Source: Eudromia elegans
Lineage: Eukaryota > Chordata > Aves > Tinamiformes > Tinamidae
Assembly: GCA_003342815.1 (NCBI GenBank)
Contig: PTEX01000309.1
Span: 361,177-425,176 of the forward strand
Direction: 5' to 3'
Length of the DNA: 64,000 bases
Both the position numbers and the translations under genes were made by a program. The first letter of the stretch is position 1. Each line of letters opens with the position of its first letter. Below are positions 41,846 to 55,539 of the stretch, one piece after another. Under the pieces are notes generated by a model. That model ran no database searches. It was not told where the DNA came from and saw only the letters and a list, made by a program, of their open reading frames with translations.

Positions 41846-42619
41846 TGTAATACATAAATATAATATGACCACTGAGGTGATTTGTATCAATTTCATGGAG
41901 GCCAGCAAAATAATGATTGTGTGATACCTACTCTCTCCTCTTTCTTTATTGAGACAGTATGGTTGGAGGTTGATTTTGCTGTTGACACACCGTAATTTGG
42001 TCTACTCTGTGAGGATCTTTTCATTAAACTTGCCTTTAATTGCAACCATCTTTTAGAAATTGTCACTGGTTTACAGTTTCAACTTTGGATAGTGTTTCAA
42101 ATATATTTTGCATTCTTTTTCTGATTCCAGACCTGTAAACTTTGTTTAGTATATAAGCTGGATTCTGACTTGGTATGTATCATCACTAAGAAGATGAATT
42201 TCACAGCTTAGACTTTGCAAAACCATAATTAAGACTTGGCAACACATCCGTATATTGGAAATACAAGCACAAATGTTTTGTCCACCCCTCAGGTGACAAG
42301 GTCAATATTCATCCCTCAGCTCTGTAGGTCTAAGAATGAAAAGCTGGAAAGAGTCATTTTACTTAGAAAAGCAAGCAGTCAAGTCACCACATTAAAAAAA
42401 AAAGAAAATGAGAACTTTGGACAAACAAGTAGTCCCTTCTTTCACCTTTTCATTTTTCTGGAATTTGTTATTGTCCTTGAAGTCTATTCTTTTATGTACA
42501 AAAAAATAAAAGCAAAAGTTGTTGACAGCATTGTGAACACGCTGAAAAACCAGAGCAGAGCTACAGTCAGTATAGATATGCTTACTAGGACTACCTGACT
42601 ACAAACAACTCCTTCTTCA

Positions 42620-42705
42620 AAATGTATTCATTATGTATTATGTTATCATGTATTAAACATGTTCATTATGTTATCATGTATTAAAAGTGTATTCATTAAG
42701 TTAAA
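42620..42705. repeat. tandem repeat, 28-bp period
   Basis: A 21-base unit beginning ATTATGTTATCATGTATTAA occurs at 42637-42657 and 42665-42685, with partial ATTCATTA units on both sides. Confidence 0.85.
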
Positions 42706-42730
42706 AAGTGGCACAATTTAGTTTTTACCA

Positions 42731-42785
42731 TGATGTATATGTACATATATATTTATATATATATGTATGTATGTATGTATTTAAT
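42731..42785. repeat. TA/TATG microsatellite
   Basis: ATATATTTATATATATATG followed by several TATG units. Confidence 0.85.
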
Positions 42786-45700
42786 AGCAACATTAAATAA
42801 AAAGTCATATGTGCATACATAAGGTACAGGCTTTGAAACAAGATATTGCAATACTTCATAAATCGGGTGTTTATGGTTACTATGAAAGCTATGTGTAAGA
42901 ATGAGGATATTGGCATGAATTAATAGATAGGTATCTATAAATGTTATCTGTTTCTCTTTAGTCAGTGACAGTCAGAGTGATAAATTATTAGTAAAAAGCT
43001 CTATAGTCTCTAGTATCTGAAAACCTAAAGCTCATTGCATGATTGACCACTAAGAATATCCCTGAGCACTCTCTTTCACATTTAATCCTTCACTGGAATT
43101 AAAAATGAAGACTAATGGAAGTAACACTCTGGCAAAACATGCCAATCTGTTTTGTTACTGTAATTTTTCTTTATTGTTATATGATTACGACAATCAAAAA
43201 GTCAGGCTATGAAATGTCAAGAACATCCCTGTAGCTGATCCTGAGAATGAATGCATGTTCAGTCATAAAATGTTAAAAAGCTATGGTAAATCCCTCTGCA
43301 AATTCTGCCTTTATTTTTTATAGGAAAATGGTTTAATGAAATACAGACAGATCCATTTGGGAACGCATTTTTACCATTATAGTATACCTTGTTTTATTTC
43401 CTCTCTCACAATGACTTCTGTCTTTTCAGTGACGTTTCTGAAAGAAAGAATTCAGTAAGAACTGATATTGTAAACCATTAACTAAGTTACGTTCATGTTA
43501 ACTTTGCTCATCACAGGAAGAATAATTAAATTGCTTTCTTGTGAAAATGTTTATCTGCATCTTTCCAGCACAGCTGTTTAACATGTTGGTTTGACAACGC
43601 TCACAACCTTCTGGTGAGCAACTCAACTCAGTCCCTTCTGCAAAAATAATTCCATGCTAAGCAAGGATTATAATTCCTACGTGGAACCAAATATGAGAAA
43701 TGAGAGCTAAGAGAAATCACTTTGTCAATAAGTCCTCGAATTACAGCTGACAGTCAGAGATCAAGCACCCAAATTAACAATTACATTTACGAGAACAGAC
43801 GATGGATTTTGTTACATCTTACTACTGTAAAAGTCCTTTTAAACTCTACTCCCTTTCTAGCTAGACTTTCAAAGGACAGCTTTATGTATTAAATTCACAG
43901 CATTTCTGTGTATTTTCTTTTCTGTGACAAAAATATAAATGCATAACAACAATCTCTCCTTGATTTCTTGTTGCCTTCCCAGGTTGTTTGGGAACTTGCG
44001 ATTTCTCTCCCCAGTATCTATGGGAATAGATATCTGTGATATCTATTTGTCTAGGCACATCACAGAACAGAGATAAGGTGGGTCCCTTTGTCATATGGTT
44101 TACAGTCTATGATTCTTGTCCTGTAGTCCTGCTCATACAGAGGAATTTTATACAGCCGTGTAGTGCAATATTGTCAACATGGCTCTACACTGCTGTAGGG
44201 AAGAACATTTTTGTACCAGGTTATAGTCTTTGGATGTAACAGGGAACCCAAGATAATGTAATTCCCAAACTGGAAGGGATGATCTGAGTGACCAGATTTA
44301 CCTTCCTCATAGTCATAAAGAACTGCTAATTACTGAATCCAAAGTACTGCACCTTGACACTAACCTACACCATATGTTAATGTACTGAAAAAGCTTTGAA
44401 AGATAAAGTGTTCAACAGGAAGATGACGTTTGCAGTTCCTAGCTCTGTGCAATACCACAAGTTTGGTTACATGCAAATGGAGGTGCAGCACAAGTCAGCC
44501 CAGAGAAGAGAGCAGCTCAGTTGGCTCTTGTTAAGGTTCAAGAATGACAGAGGAAGGAAGAAGTGAATAAATTTTGTAGATTAGAGATCTAAAAATAAGG
44601 TCTCATGATTGAACAAAACAAATTCTCAGCATAAAAATAATATAGATGTAAGCCTTACTGACTCCCTCATATATGGAAGAATATGCCTAACAAAGTAAAT
44701 AATGCAGTGGAAACACAGAGAGAATGGAAACTTTGTGGGATGTTGAGTTTTTTCATACTTCCAATCCCACTGATAAATGGATAATTATATGAATTAAATC
44801 CATTAACTTCAGTGTACAGAACTACTCACTAGTGTCAGTAATGGGCATTTAGAGGGTTAGAGAAGGGATGGCCTGCAGGACTTCAGAAAACAAGGAACAT
44901 ATGGGCTTCAATTACAACACGTTCTGGTTGTGAGTCTACAGTCTAACATGACGGAGAGGTTAATTGGGGGCAGAGCAGCATTACCTTCCCTTTCACATTG
45001 CTTCTCCCTGGAAAGAGAAATGTGCACACCCAGCATGGGGATGTGACAGCAGTTCAACAAGCCTGTTTGGAAAGAAACTTGTTTAGTACCTGTGAAAACA
45101 TGATGTTATCCTCTTAGTTTGAAGTTTGATGAGAAAATAGGCTTCAGTTCATGATCAGCAATAGGAATTTTGTTGACCGAAGAATGTAAATATGACATCT
45201 GGATAATTCCAGATAGTCACCTGTCTAACCTTAGCTCTTTTGGTTGGATGGCCAGTCGGTTCTCAGGAGACCAGAGAATAAGCAATGTTGTTCTTCTCAG
45301 TCCAGGCGTAAAATACGGTTTCTTTGGCCTCTTTTGGCCAATTATAACAGAAAAATCTGTCTGTCCTTGCTAAAAAGTTGTTTTCATTCCTTACAGTAAC
45401 TTCCCACTCAATAACTTTTCTCAGCCTCCCTGTTCCTGTGTGGCTTGCAAATCTCCAGCTCAATTATTTTCCCTTGCTTGAAGTTCCTATCCCATTAAAA
45501 CCCAGAAAGAGCTATGACAGGAAATGCTAGAAAAATTCTTTACACATTTTTCAGTAGTTTTTTCTTCTTTCCACAGGAAAGACAAGCTTAGGCATTTTTG
45601 AGGTCAAAACTGACCACTTCTGGAGCAGATAGGTATTTTTTCATTAAGAGATACATAACATTGGTCTTCAGAGAGAGAGGAACACAAATATGGAAGGAAA

Positions 45701-46180
45701 TCTGTGACAGGTTATAGGACGTTTGGTAAAACATACTTGTGAAATTTGTCTGATTCGCAGGAACTATTTACAGTTCTTTCTTGTGATGTCTTTTCTTCCA
45801 TTCACATCTATTAATGAATTGACCTACACTAGTCCTTATTGTAGAATAAGTCCAATGTGCATGAAAGATAAAGATAAGGGAGAAATGAAGAGCTTATAAA
45901 AAAATCTTTGCTTATGGAAAAAAAAAAGATAAAGAAGTGTATATGTAATATGGCAATAAGGCAGCAGGCAATTCTAATGCAAAACATATTTTATTTTGAT
46001 CAGTCTGTTTTGCATCTCTATTCTTAGAGTAATCAAAAAGGAGTTCAATAATGGTATTTTATTGACCCAGGCTTGTGTACCATTTGTTTGCATAGAAGAC
46101 AAACATTCAGAGTCAAAGGCAATGTCTTTGCATTTTTGAGTCTGTGTACACCTCCGCAATATAAACATGTAATAACAAAT

Positions 46181-46372
46181 TAGAAATTACTGAATTGCCA
46201 TGACAGCTATTGCTCCTTATCAGTAGTTGGCATGGGATCTGTTACTATTAGTATGTACTCAGGACGCAATACTCCCTGTAGCTATGCGCAGATTAATATT
46301 TCAGTAAGCACTGGACTATGAACCGTACATATTAAGGCATTGTGCTCTCTCTAAGCTTGTCTTTTAGAATAT
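46181..46372 (+). repeat. direct repeat, copy 1 (about 190 bp)
   Basis: Nearly the whole stretch matches 47870-48061 in the same orientation. Shared landmarks in order are GCCATGACAG, GGATCTGTTACTAT, CAGATTAATATTT and GCATTGTGCTCTCTCTAAGC. By eye about four fifths of bases agree. It could be an old interspersed repeat, a local duplication, or the two ends of a decayed LTR-type element; I cannot name a family. Confidence 0.85.
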
Positions 46373-47869
46373 GTTAGTTAGCTCATGATTAGCTAGCCTG
46401 GCCTTCTACTATACGAGTTCTAATAGTTTAGGGTCATGTTGTTAAACAGCCTGAATAACTCAGGATTTGTAAGTCTACATTTTATATATGTATATATATT
46501 TATATATAAAATATATTTATAAAGTATATAAACACTATGTGTGTGAAATATTATATATACTACATATCATTATATGTACTATGAATATCTAAGGTGATAT
46601 ATTTGAAAGAACTATGTTTTGTGTGTGTGTAACATATACATTGCTTGCATGCACTAGAGACATACAGAGGATTAACTTTAAAATGGAGAAAAATGAGAAA
46701 AGTATCTACCAGAGATAAACAACAAGATACAGAGATAATGGCAGCAGATTAATATGAGAGAGTGGAACTATTCATGACCTACATGGGGTGGTTTTCATCA
46801 AACTAAATTATCTGCATAATTTTGTTTAACTGTGTGTTTTGTTTATATTGAGTAAATCTTATCTTTGCTCTCTTCTGTCTTTTTAGCAGTTTTTTTTTCA
46901 CAGATCCTGCAAAAGTTATCCACTTCACGTTTTTGAACCAGGTCACTGGAACTCAGTCTGATTTCCATTTTCAGCATGTTGACTCCATGCAAAACTGTGC
47001 AAAGATCTGTAAGCTAATGTCACAAGACCTAATGTCTCTATGTTTCTATACAATCTTGAGTACACATGCTATCTCATTTCTCTTGAGCTCTGTGTTCTGT
47101 CCAGCACATATCCAGCCCCAAATCTTTACTGAATTTTGACTGCAAACAATAGAAACTCCTCAAAATTCTTTTTCTCAAAGTTTTAACATCTCTGCTAATA
47201 ATATATTGACAAAAGCAGTTCTGTTCTTAACTAATAAAGGTTTATCACAAGTTTTTGTTAATCACGGCTTCAAGCCTCAACATTCATCTACATATTCTGT
47301 GATTTAGTAATGTGGTCTGTGATGTCATTTCCTCATGAAAAAAATTAAAATCCACCCATCATTGCCACATAATGAACTAAATCAGTTTTTCCTCAGAAAC
47401 TCCAAATTCCAGACGAATTCAACAGACAAACTGGCAGCAACACACCACTGCTCAGTGAAGCTGGGTCTGTCTGCCCAACACCTCCTCCTTCCCATCATCC
47501 CCACAAGTAACAAGTTCTCTTGTGATCTCTGCCAAGTGAAACAAAATTACTGGTGAGTGGAGAGCCTGTAAAATCTATGAAACTCTCAAGAATCTTTTTC
47601 ACATATATTCAGATCATTAAAAAATGAACTTGAAAAAAACCCTCAAACTTTCATACTCCTATATCCTGTTCAGACAAGTCAGCATCACCTTGATTAAGGC
47701 AAGCAGAAGAATTCCAGGGATTTGTGAAAGCATTCCAGATTACCTACTGAATACCTGGGTAGGAATCACGCTTCATGGCCTGTTTCATTTGGCTGAAACT
47801 TTAACATGGCACCTGTGGGAACAGAAACTCTCCCCAAACTGAAATAATATCTCTCGGATTGCCCAGCTA
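46373..47869. other. 1.5 kb between the two direct repeats
   Basis: No reading frame longer than about 73 codons and no recognisable protein motif. If the repeats are the ends of one element, its inside is decayed beyond recognition by eye. Confidence 0.5.
46480..46580. repeat. TA-rich low-complexity block
   Basis: A run of TATATATTTATATATAAAAT-type sequence. Confidence 0.85.
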
Positions 47870-48061
47870 TTAAAAATCACTGATTTGCCATGACAGATGC
47901 TGCCCTTTAGCAGCAGTTATTGCAGGATCTGTTACTATATATGTACCCAGAATATAAGTGCTATATGTAGCTATGAACAGATTAATATTTAAGTTAGCAC
48001 TGAACTAAAGCATTACATATTAGGGCATTGTGCTCTCTCTAAGCTTATCTTTTAGAATATT
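47870..48061 (+). repeat. direct repeat, copy 2 (about 190 bp)
   Basis: Partner of 46181-46372, 1.69 kb downstream, same orientation. After the shared block the two diverge, except for a possible short GTTAGCTCA match displaced by about 40 bp in this copy. Confidence 0.85.
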
Positions 48062-50255
48062 TAATTTAATTCCCAAAAGCTCAAAATGTTCATATGACAG
48101 TTAGCTCAAAACCTTGGAGGTACTGGGGGGTGCCTTCGATCACGGCTACGAAACTGATCCTTACAATACTGGTGAAGTCCAATGAAAAACAGCTCCCATC
48201 CTCGAGAAATGAGTTGACCAGCTCCTCCACTGAAAAGGCAAAAAGTCAAATTTGAATATTGTTGAAAGAATAAGATTGATTGAAAAAGCCTGTGTGTGAA
48301 GCAGACTCACTACTTGCCACCCACTTTCCAGTTTTCCTCCTTCTGGTAAGAATGTTACATTTCTCACAATATTACCAAAATCATATATATTTTTAACCTA
48401 CAGACACCAAAATGTGCTAAATATGCTACCAGGTGTCATATGACTAAAGAACTGCTTCCTTATAACCCTTCCTTATAAACAGTTTAATTTCTTCTAGGTC
48501 TCTTTTCATCCTCTGACCCCTTTAATTGCATGATACTGGTGGCAAACACACATTTCAGCTGTGGGGTAAATGAGACATACACAATTCCATCACTGCTAAC
48601 ACAAAAGTTTTAGAGAGTCATTATGGACACTTTCTCCTTGCCAAAAATTCAAATGAAAAGATATCATCATCCTATATTTAAAACGTGATTGACAGTCTCT
48701 TCCCAAAGCAAACACAAGTTGGATCTCCAGAGATTTTATAAATTGTAAATTAGTTTGGGGACAGAGGCTTTTGCTATGAGTCATCGACCTTAGTCAGAAA
48801 AACTTTATCTAAAAAAAAAGTCTTGTAAACTATATAAAATACATGCAAGGCAGGATTACTTCCAATTACATTTATTATTCTTAAAGATAATAAATATGCT
48901 ACCCTTCCTCAGAGTTACTTTCACACAGTCCATAATTCAGGAGAAACTCTTAAAACCAGTATGAAGTATTTATGATAGAAAAAAGTTTTTATTTATAAAC
49001 AAAACTACTGGTACAGATTTGGAAAGATTCAAGGAAAATCATATTTCAAAGTTAGCTCTTTCAAAGTAAAGCTCTTGTTAGTATAAGTTACAATCAATTG
49101 GTTCATTCAAGGCATATAATATAATATGTGCATTATGGAGTTATGTCTGTACTGAGCAAAAAATGGAACTCCAATCTACACTTGGAAATCTAATCCACAT
49201 TTTTTTGAAGGAAAATATTATCGATCTCTTCTGGATATAGTTATTGGTATTTAATCATATCCCTTTTTAAAGAAATTGTCCTCATAACAAACACTTCCAT
49301 GATCACTTAAAAAAGAAAAAGAAAAGTTTTTAGCCTGTGCCATGCAGAAGATTCTGGTTATATATTTGCGGAACGTTCTGGCATTCAGGTCTACCTGTAC
49401 CAGACATGTATAAAATTAAGACAAAATTTATTGCCATATCCTATGAAAGCAATGATGAATTTTCTTCTTTAATCTTGGTGCATTGCTTTTTTTCTGTCCC
49501 TCCTGGTGCTAATGTAAGGAAGGGCAACAAAACAGAATATGTCTAGAGTGTAAGAGAGATCCAGCACAGATGCCATGAACTTCCCCAAACACAATCCTAA
49601 AATTTTAAGAGCTGATGGCAGGATTTTCATAAACAGTTGGCCCAAAATGCCACTTTGAGTTCAAAAAGGGGAATGGCTTTATTTTGGTAAACGATATACA
49701 CATATTACCCTTATAAGGCTGACACTGTTTTTTATATGTCACACATCACCATGATATCTGAGTGCTGCTTAAGTGAAATAGAAATTACTAAGTTCATTCC
49801 GTTTCCCCCTTTCCCTTTCCAAGCATGTGAGAGGCCATAGTTTGTCCAGTTCATAGCTCTGTTGCTGTTCATGGAAATGTGATTAAAATGTTGAGGAAAG
49901 CAGAGGCTAAGACTTAGCTTGTTTTGTTAGCAATTCTAAATGAGTTATTAATACCTACATTTTGAAATTAAATTACCTTTTAGTGTGCAAATTACCTTTT
50001 TATTGTGCATATTCTGTTTCTTATTTCCTAGTTCCCAGATTTAATAACTAGAAGGTAGATAACTATCCTAATGGAAGGGATGAAATGTCAGAGTCCCACG
50101 TTTCACATTCAACATTACATTACAACGAGTAATGTAAATTACTTTCAAACAGTACCTTCTCAGACAGCTCTGTAGGTCACCTAAGTATTGCAGTAGTGTT
50201 TGCCTGCCTAATGCTTTATATAAAGCTTCCGTCTGGATCCTCATGAACTTTGCAA
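48062..50255. other. intergenic sequence
   Basis: Mostly AT-rich. A GC-richer island of about 120 bp at 48115-48235 is open in more than one minus-strand frame and stands out from its surroundings. No family recognised. Confidence 0.6.
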
Positions 50256-50259
50256 AAGT

Positions 50260-50566
50260 TCATAGAATCATAGAATCACAGAATGCTTAAGGTTGGAAGG
50301 GACCTCTAGAGGTCATCTGGTCCAATGCCCCTGCACATGCAGGGTCTCGTAGAGCATGTGGCACAGGGTGATATCCAGGCGGGTTTGGAAGATCTCCAGA
50401 GAAGGAGACTCCACCACCTCTCTGGGCAGCCTGTTCCAGGGCTCTGTCACCCTCACTGTTAAGAAATTCTTTCTCAAGTTCCTGTGGAACTTTTGGTGCC
50501 TCAGTTTGTGGCCGTTACCTCTAGTTCTATCACTGGCCACCACTGAGAAGAGGCCAGCCCCATCAT
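50260..50566 (-). mobile_element. CR1 LINE, 3' fragment
   Basis: Minus orientation, 3' end TCATAGAATCATAGAATCAC at left. The coding tail contains [20 protein letters not shown] and [16 protein letters not shown]. It is very close to the 33.47-kb copy and therefore probably of the same subfamily and of similar age. Confidence 0.95.
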
Positions 50567-51932
50567 GTTTTTTTGTAGATTTTGAATAAAATGACATGGA
50601 GAACTGCACCTTGTGTGACTTTGCAGATGTGTGCTCGGGTGTTAGAAACACCACTGTTGGTTTTGATATAGTCTAGGAGAATTTCATGGGATGCAGCAGA
50701 ACATTTCACTGTATTTCCATAGCACCTTAGGCCATGGTTGGTGGCATTCAGGGGGCAGGAGGAACATGAAGGCTGAGTGCTTAGCTGTGGCTGCTGAGGC
50801 TGGCATCTGCCACGTCTCCAAAACATGGACCTTGCCTTGATGCCCACCTTTGGGAAAGGAAGGATGGATACATTGTGCTTGAGATTATCTCCTGATGAGG
50901 GGGAAAGTCATTTTGGTACTGTGAAACTTCTGTACTTCAGCCTGAAATTGTGTGTCTTTTTGATGTACACAGAGCTGGGAATGATAGAGCATTAAAGCCA
51001 TTCCCCACAGCCATCCTCCTCTAATTATGAACACAAAGGTTTTGGGCCCAATCTGTCATGTTATAAAATGTTCTTTGTATTCTCGTTTGCTTTTATTTAA
51101 TCTTACCCTGCAGCATCTCTTGTGTTCCTGTACCTTTTCTTTCAGCTTGCTAGTGATAAAGCACTTGGTATTATTAACAGGCATAGGCCTGAAGGAAACT
51201 ATTAAATTATGCATATGTTTACTCACATTCTTTGTTTACACTGTATTTGGAGATGAGAGAGTGAATAGGGTTTTTTGTGATGACTCACTCCATGCAGCTT
51301 CCCTTTTGTGTGCTACCTGGAAAGGCTCACAATGAGCTGATCTTTCCCAGGAGTGTAATTAAAACCAAACTCTCCAGGGAGAGTGAATGATTATCTGTGC
51401 CAGATGAGAGAGGTTTCCCGAAAGCAAGATTTCCAGACCCTCTGTCCCATATTTGAATGACTGCATTAGTATTTTCTCAGAACAGATTGGTCTGAAGGCT
51501 TGAGACTAATTTAGTGTTTTTGTAAAGGAGTATTTCTCTGCACTGGATGATAAGAATCACCTTAGTTGAAATCCAGTGCACAAAATAAATAATTCTGTCA
51601 GGAAAACACAGATCATATTAGATCAGAACACATTTGGTTGAGAGTAAAGCCATATAAGACATTTGTTTTTTATCAATTCTATCAATGTCTGTTTCTTTTA
51701 AGTGCTAAGCTGCTAGTAACACTCATTAATGCCCAGTGTTCTTCATTTATGTTAAATTCATAAAGTTTGATCCCAAAATTAGCATCCATATTTATATATG
51801 TGTCCAACAGATAATTCAAGAGTTATTTTGGAAATTCAGAAGTGGAAATGATATCAGTGTCTATTTACAGCAAAAATAATCATCAGAAGTTCATTTTTAA
51901 TCTTATTTGATGTCTTTTAATGTTCCTTTTTA

Positions 51933-52139
51933 CTATTTTAAGACATTCAACCAAGAAAGGATTTCCAAGCAAGTACTATTTTTTTCCCAGTACCTCCTGG
52001 ATGATTCAATGTCTCCCCAGCCAATTTCCTTTGCAGACTTCAGCATATGGTTGAAAAATGGAAATTCTACATACTTACCACCCAGATTCTGAAGACTGTA
52101 GAAATCACTTGAAGATTGATATCCCTTTAAATTGAACAA
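51933..52139 (-). CDS. unidentified coding-looking stretch followed by a consensus donor
   Basis: The minus strand reads SSSDFYSLQNLGG and then meets GGTGGTAAGTATG at about 52083-52071, a near-consensus splice donor. The frame nevertheless stays open past it (KYVEFPFFNHMLKSAKEIGW). Together with the 52173-52394 stretch it suggests exon remains on the minus strand. Identity unknown. Confidence 0.15.
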   Translation of the reverse strand: MFNLKGYQSSSDFYSLQNLGGKYVEFPFFNHMLKSAKEIGWGDIESSRRYWEKNSTCLEILSWLNVLK

Positions 52140-52172
52140 AATAATGACAAAGTAGATCAGAGGCTGAAGCCA

Positions 52173-52394
52173 TCAACTGTAGAAACAACTGAAGTAGGAA
52201 AGACTTCCTTGGACTGAGGGTAAAACAGAACCAGAGACATCCTGGGTCTGCGCAGGAAGGACTTCCAGCTGAGGTGGCAAGAACCACTCAGGCAAGACTT
52301 CCATTAACTCCTTTTCCTCAATAATGCATGACTTTGGTGGGGGAAAAACCAAATCAACCTCCAAGTCAAGAAATATAATCTTTTTCTTTAACAT
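52173..52394 (-). CDS. unidentified coding-looking stretch, 73 codons
   Basis: I do not recognise it. The minus-strand frame contains DLEVDLVFPPPKSC, EEKELMEVLPEWFLPPQ and EVLPAQTQDVSGSV, an acidic, proline-containing composition unlike translated AT-rich spacer. It has no convincing start context. A neighbouring stretch on the same strand at 51933-52139 is in another frame. It may be an exon of an unannotated gene, the remnant of a lost one, or chance. Confidence 0.2.
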   Translation of the reverse strand: MLKKKIIFLDLEVDLVFPPPKSCIIEEKELMEVLPEWFLPPQLEVLPAQTQDVSGSVLPSVQGSLSYFSCFYS

Positions 52395-55300
52395 TTTCCA
52401 TCTTGAGTAGAGACTTTCCCCATTTCCCAGCTTTAAACACTGGCTTCATATATTCCTCCTTTTATATTCACTTCTTTCATCCTGCTTATTTGCCCATCCT
52501 CACTTTTCTTTCTATTTATAATGCTTTTCATTAACTTATATGCCATCATTACCAGAATAGTATTAATGCCATCATGTTGTGTCTCTTTGTGTTAACCCTT
52601 TTTCTCCTACCATGTGTGTATTTTGTTTTTGTAGACAATATGCTCTTTAGAATACAGGATACAGACTTCTTACTCTGTTTTCATACACCTTTTAGGCATT
52701 ATGTTCACTGGCACAAAATAAAAACAGCAATTCAAGGAAGGTTTTATGTTCTGAGGATAGTTTCAAGCTGTGCGTGCAATTTTGCATACTCACAATCAAA
52801 TACATCCTCAATTGGTATTTATTAACTTAACTCACATCAATTGTTGCAACCTTATATTGGAATTGAAAAAGATGGTCCACATATATGCTTTATTTCTTTT
52901 AGACGTCACAGGATAAAAGAAACTGTTACCAGAATGATAAATGGTATTACAATTAATGTATTAACTGCACTAGAATAATTTAAAAAGCAATACTAGTTAC
53001 CCCAGAAAGCAAAACTCATTCCTTTTAGCTCTTTGTGGTCAGCATCTTATAATCAAATGAAAGGTGATTCATAATTACAGTACAAATTGTAAGCACTCAA
53101 GATTCAACTTATTTACTGAGCTTTGCTCTCTTTGTTATGTGTTTCAAGTACTTCTTCACCATTGAAGTGATTTGCCATCCTTTCCATATGGCGACTACTC
53201 CAAACCACTGCCACTGGTGTCAAGTTTGGCACTGAAAGTCCAAGTAGCAACTGTGACAACAGCAACAGTACGTTAGCAAGTATTTAGCAACTGCTTTCAC
53301 TCTTTTGGACTTGTGGCATCTTATTATAAGCCTAGTTAGGAAAGGTGTATAACAATACCACTGCTGCTGAAGCATGGTTTACATAAACTGAGTTTTTTTG
53401 TTGTTTTCTTTTTAAAAAGGGCAACTTTCAAAAAATCTACTGCTTCGGGAGGGAAAGTACAGAGGGTTTTTTTTCACTAAGCTTTTATCTTTAACGGCAA
53501 ATAAACTTCATAACTGGAATAACAAGCACCTACCCACTTTGATTGTATCTAATGTCAAGTAAAGCAAACCTCCAGTGTTCATTTACTGTCTACTTTAAGT
53601 CTACTTACCGGACAGCAAATGTAAAAGGTGGTAACCTGCTATGCTCTATGCATTTGCTGGAAACACAAAATGCTTTTTGTCAAGAGAACTGCTCCTCTCT
53701 CAAGAAATAAATATGTTTGTGTTAAATAGGAAACAAGATAGTTGTTATTTATGTTGATGATGAGGGCTGGTTTAGCTTTTTTAGGCTAGAACAATGCAAA
53801 TACAGTCAACTGAGTTGTCCATCCATTAATCTATAACAAAAGGCAGAGGAGATTCTTGAAATGTGAGCTCAGGACCCTTATTTAAGCCTACTGAAAATGA
53901 CATACTGAATAGAGGTATCTATGCCAGATATAACTAGCCGGGGGCTACTTAAGTATAGATAGGTAGGGTGGTTGTGATCAACTCAGAGAGGACCCCTTGA
54001 GACATCTCTTACTTTCCTGTAAGAGATTTACTTTCCAAATTTTAGGAGAAATACTTAGATTTCCTTAGATTTCTTACATTTTGAAAGCCACCTCAGTCAG
54101 ACCTGTTTTGGCAATGGGAATTAGGCACCCAAATTAGCAGGTGAATCCCACAGGCCAAGTCTGGCATACATAGAGCTAACTGGGAAGTGGAGGACAGGCT
54201 AAATCTCTATCCAGTGAGGATGTGGAGCACATGCACAGAAGACGGTCTCTGTATTTCTCTTCCCATACTTCAAGGATAAAGGCATTTGTCTGGGAAAAGG
54301 GAGACGTGTTTTCAAATGTCCCTCTTGAACAAGAGTTTGAAACCCTCTAGAGAGGCTTCCCTACCTCCCCAGAAGATTCATTTGGGACTTCTGGGAGAGA
54401 ATTTCACAATATATCCTGCTCTTGTTTGTTTGTTTTTCACTGTGCATAAATAACTAAAGCATTCATTTGGCTAAGGAGGAGGAGAAATTGACTTTGTGGA
54501 GCTGAAGTTAAGACAATCATATTAGAAAGTCAGGTTTAAATCCCTATTCCAATCAATTTTTAATTATTCTCTGTCAGAAGACAAGCTACAGAGGCATCTC
54601 CCATTCTCTCCTGTCTCCATATGGCAGCTTCATCAGGGAGCCTGGGCACCTGTGGGATGAGAATTTTTTAAATGGCAACACTCAAAGAAAGGGAACATTC
54701 AAAGCTAAAATAATCATTGCAGAGATCTTTCATGCTCTTGACTTTAATACCAGCGGCCCTCCTACCGTTCCCAGACACCTGCAGAGTTATCTAGTGCTAG
54801 CAACAGCCAGATATCATTAGCAGCTACTCACTTCACTCACATGAGCAGCAAAATCCATGACCTACCAGTTGAACATAGCTCCTGAGCTTGTTCAGGAGCC
54901 ACCTGAGAGCTCCAGCATCTGTGGAGCTCTTGCCAGGACACCTATGCCAAGAGCTATCAGAATGACCTGCTCCAAGGGCTTTAACCATCCACCTTCACAT
55001 TAAGAGAGAAAGTGGAATATTTAATCAACTTGGGGAAGACAAATGCTTTTATTTGTATCTGAATCTCAGGTGACCAAGTTTTTGGCTGTCTTGCACAGCA
55101 TACATTAATGTGCAAGAAAAGTTAGCTGCTCCATCCTGTTATACCACAACTGCAAAATTTGTGCCTAGTAAACAAGCAGTTTTTAATGCTGCAAGTCACC
55201 ATCAGTTATTTGAAAAAACAAACTCCTGTTCTTTTCTGTATCCCTCACTTCTTGTGAGTGGGAAGTACATCCTCCGAGTTGTATAATGAAGATGAGTCTA

Positions 55301-55539
55301 CCGATAATGCGTTTGTTATTCTTAGCTGTACTGTGTAACCTGAGAAGATGCCCTTGGAGTTGCAGTGGAGAAAGTTGGTAGCCTTTTTAAACAGCACTTA
55401 ACTGTGAAAGGAAAGTGGAAGTTATTGATATATTTGAGGATTCACTCTATTTTTATAACTTAATTACAGACAATGGCTTGAAGGACAGACTTTTACCTAC
55501 AGGTACAGTATGTTCATCACTGTTTTTGAAGAGCAGAAT

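Larger units (their letters stand above)
41846..46180. other. intergenic sequence
   Basis: AT-rich spacer with a short tandem repeat at 42620-42705 and a TATG/TA block at 42731-42785. No gene recognised; the longest frame (42236-42598, 120 codons, plus) has no visible domain. Confidence 0.65.
50567..55400. other. intergenic sequence
   Basis: No securely identified gene. Two minus-strand stretches at 51933-52139 and 52173-52394 are coding-looking and are listed separately. The rest is AT-rich spacer. Confidence 0.6.
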
